A stretch of 64,000 nucleotides of DNA, from the NCBI RefSeq assembly GCF_020179605.1, contig NZ_JAINZO010000001.1, positions 2,330,799 through 2,394,798 of the forward strand, in the 5' to 3' direction. The position numbers and the translations under genes were made by a program. The notes under the pieces were generated by a model that saw only the letters and a list, made by a program, of their open reading frames with translations, was not told where the DNA came from and searched no databases. This DNA is from Geomonas agri (lineage in GTDB: Bacteria; Desulfobacterota; Desulfuromonadia; Geobacterales; Geobacteraceae). The first letter of the stretch is position 1. Each line of letters begins with the position of its first letter. Below are positions 63,876-64,000 of this stretch, piece by piece.

Positions 63876-64000
63876 TCAGCTCCTCTTGCCGCGCTCGCAG
63901 CGCCGGGCGGCATCCATGATGGCCGCGGGATCACAGGCGTTATTGAGGATGCCCCGAAATCCCTGGTCGTGCAGGGCGTAGGCGAGTCGGGACAGGAGGT
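63876..64000 (-). CDS. Unidentified protein (N-terminal part beyond window)
   Basis: The minus strand is open from the right edge to TGA at 63876, giving about 40 C-terminal residues that include LSRLAYALHDQGFRGIL and DPAAIMDAARRCERGKRS. Its stop is two bases before the ATG of the HyfB-like gene, so both are on one mRNA. The sequence is too short to identify. Confidence 0.5.
   Translation of the reverse strand, partial: LLSRLAYALHDQGFRGILNNACDPAAIMDAARRCERGKRS

Overview
The window comes from a high-GC Gram-negative anaerobe that fits the Geobacter/Geomonas/Citrifermentans group (Desulfuromonadia). Four things point there: a tetrahaem c-type cytochrome/ferredoxin/NrfD operon of the Cbc type next to energy-converting-hydrogenase-related (Ehr) genes, a high density of hybrid histidine kinases and chemotaxis genes, a sigma-54 response regulator, and strong GGAGG-type ribosome binding sites with many 4-base gene overlaps. 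This assignment is inferred from gene content; no rRNA, tRNA, insertion sequence, phage or CRISPR array was seen.

Left part (1-7.3 kb): mostly single genes: a left-truncated DUF2520 protein, two small proteins, an L,D-transpeptidase, an unknown protein, a CysM-type cysteine synthase, a lipoprotein with a degenerate M23 fold, a PstS-like binding protein and a DoxX protein. Signalling block (7.6-21.7 kb): a sensor kinase, an Rcp-like receiver and a REC-PAS-PAS-kinase-REC hybrid on the plus strand; a sigma-54 response regulator on the minus strand; then, divergent from it, a seven-gene chemotaxis operon STAS-cheA-cheW-mcp-cheR-cheB-cheY.

Middle (21.9-43.9 kb): a YbjN protein framed by inverted GC-rich repeats; a tightly packed cluster of a dipeptide epimerase, a DUF819 permease, a small membrane protein, a secreted carboxypeptidase-regulatory-like protein and an M23 endopeptidase, which reads as murein-peptide metabolism; a nucleoside deoxyribosyltransferase, an MFS transporter, a transglutaminase-like protein and an MBL-fold hydrolase; the tamA-tamB outer-membrane assembly pair; a GNAT/M20 peptidase pair; a DUF1343 (NamZ-like) muramidase; a second chemoreceptor; and murB. 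In the 583-base gap before that chemoreceptor, two divergent sigma-28-like promoters share the ten-base sequence TGGCGATAAA. One faces the chemoreceptor, the other a structured minus-strand stretch ending in an intrinsic terminator: a candidate small RNA.

Right part (44-64 kb): a Hpt hybrid kinase, a PilZ protein, two unlisted small ORFs, a cold-shock protein, an Ig-like lipoprotein and a CHASE hybrid kinase, then a six-gene minus-strand operon resembling hyfBCEFGI. Its large subunit lacks the nickel-binding cysteines, so it is an Ehr complex and not a hydrogenase. Divergent to it lies a tetrahaem cytochrome/four-cluster Fe-S/NrfD operon (CbcSTU-like). Convergent to that, a second HyfB-like subunit begins another cluster that runs off the right edge. 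The inferred theme is membrane electron transfer between quinones, periplasmic haem proteins and ion-pumping Ehr modules.
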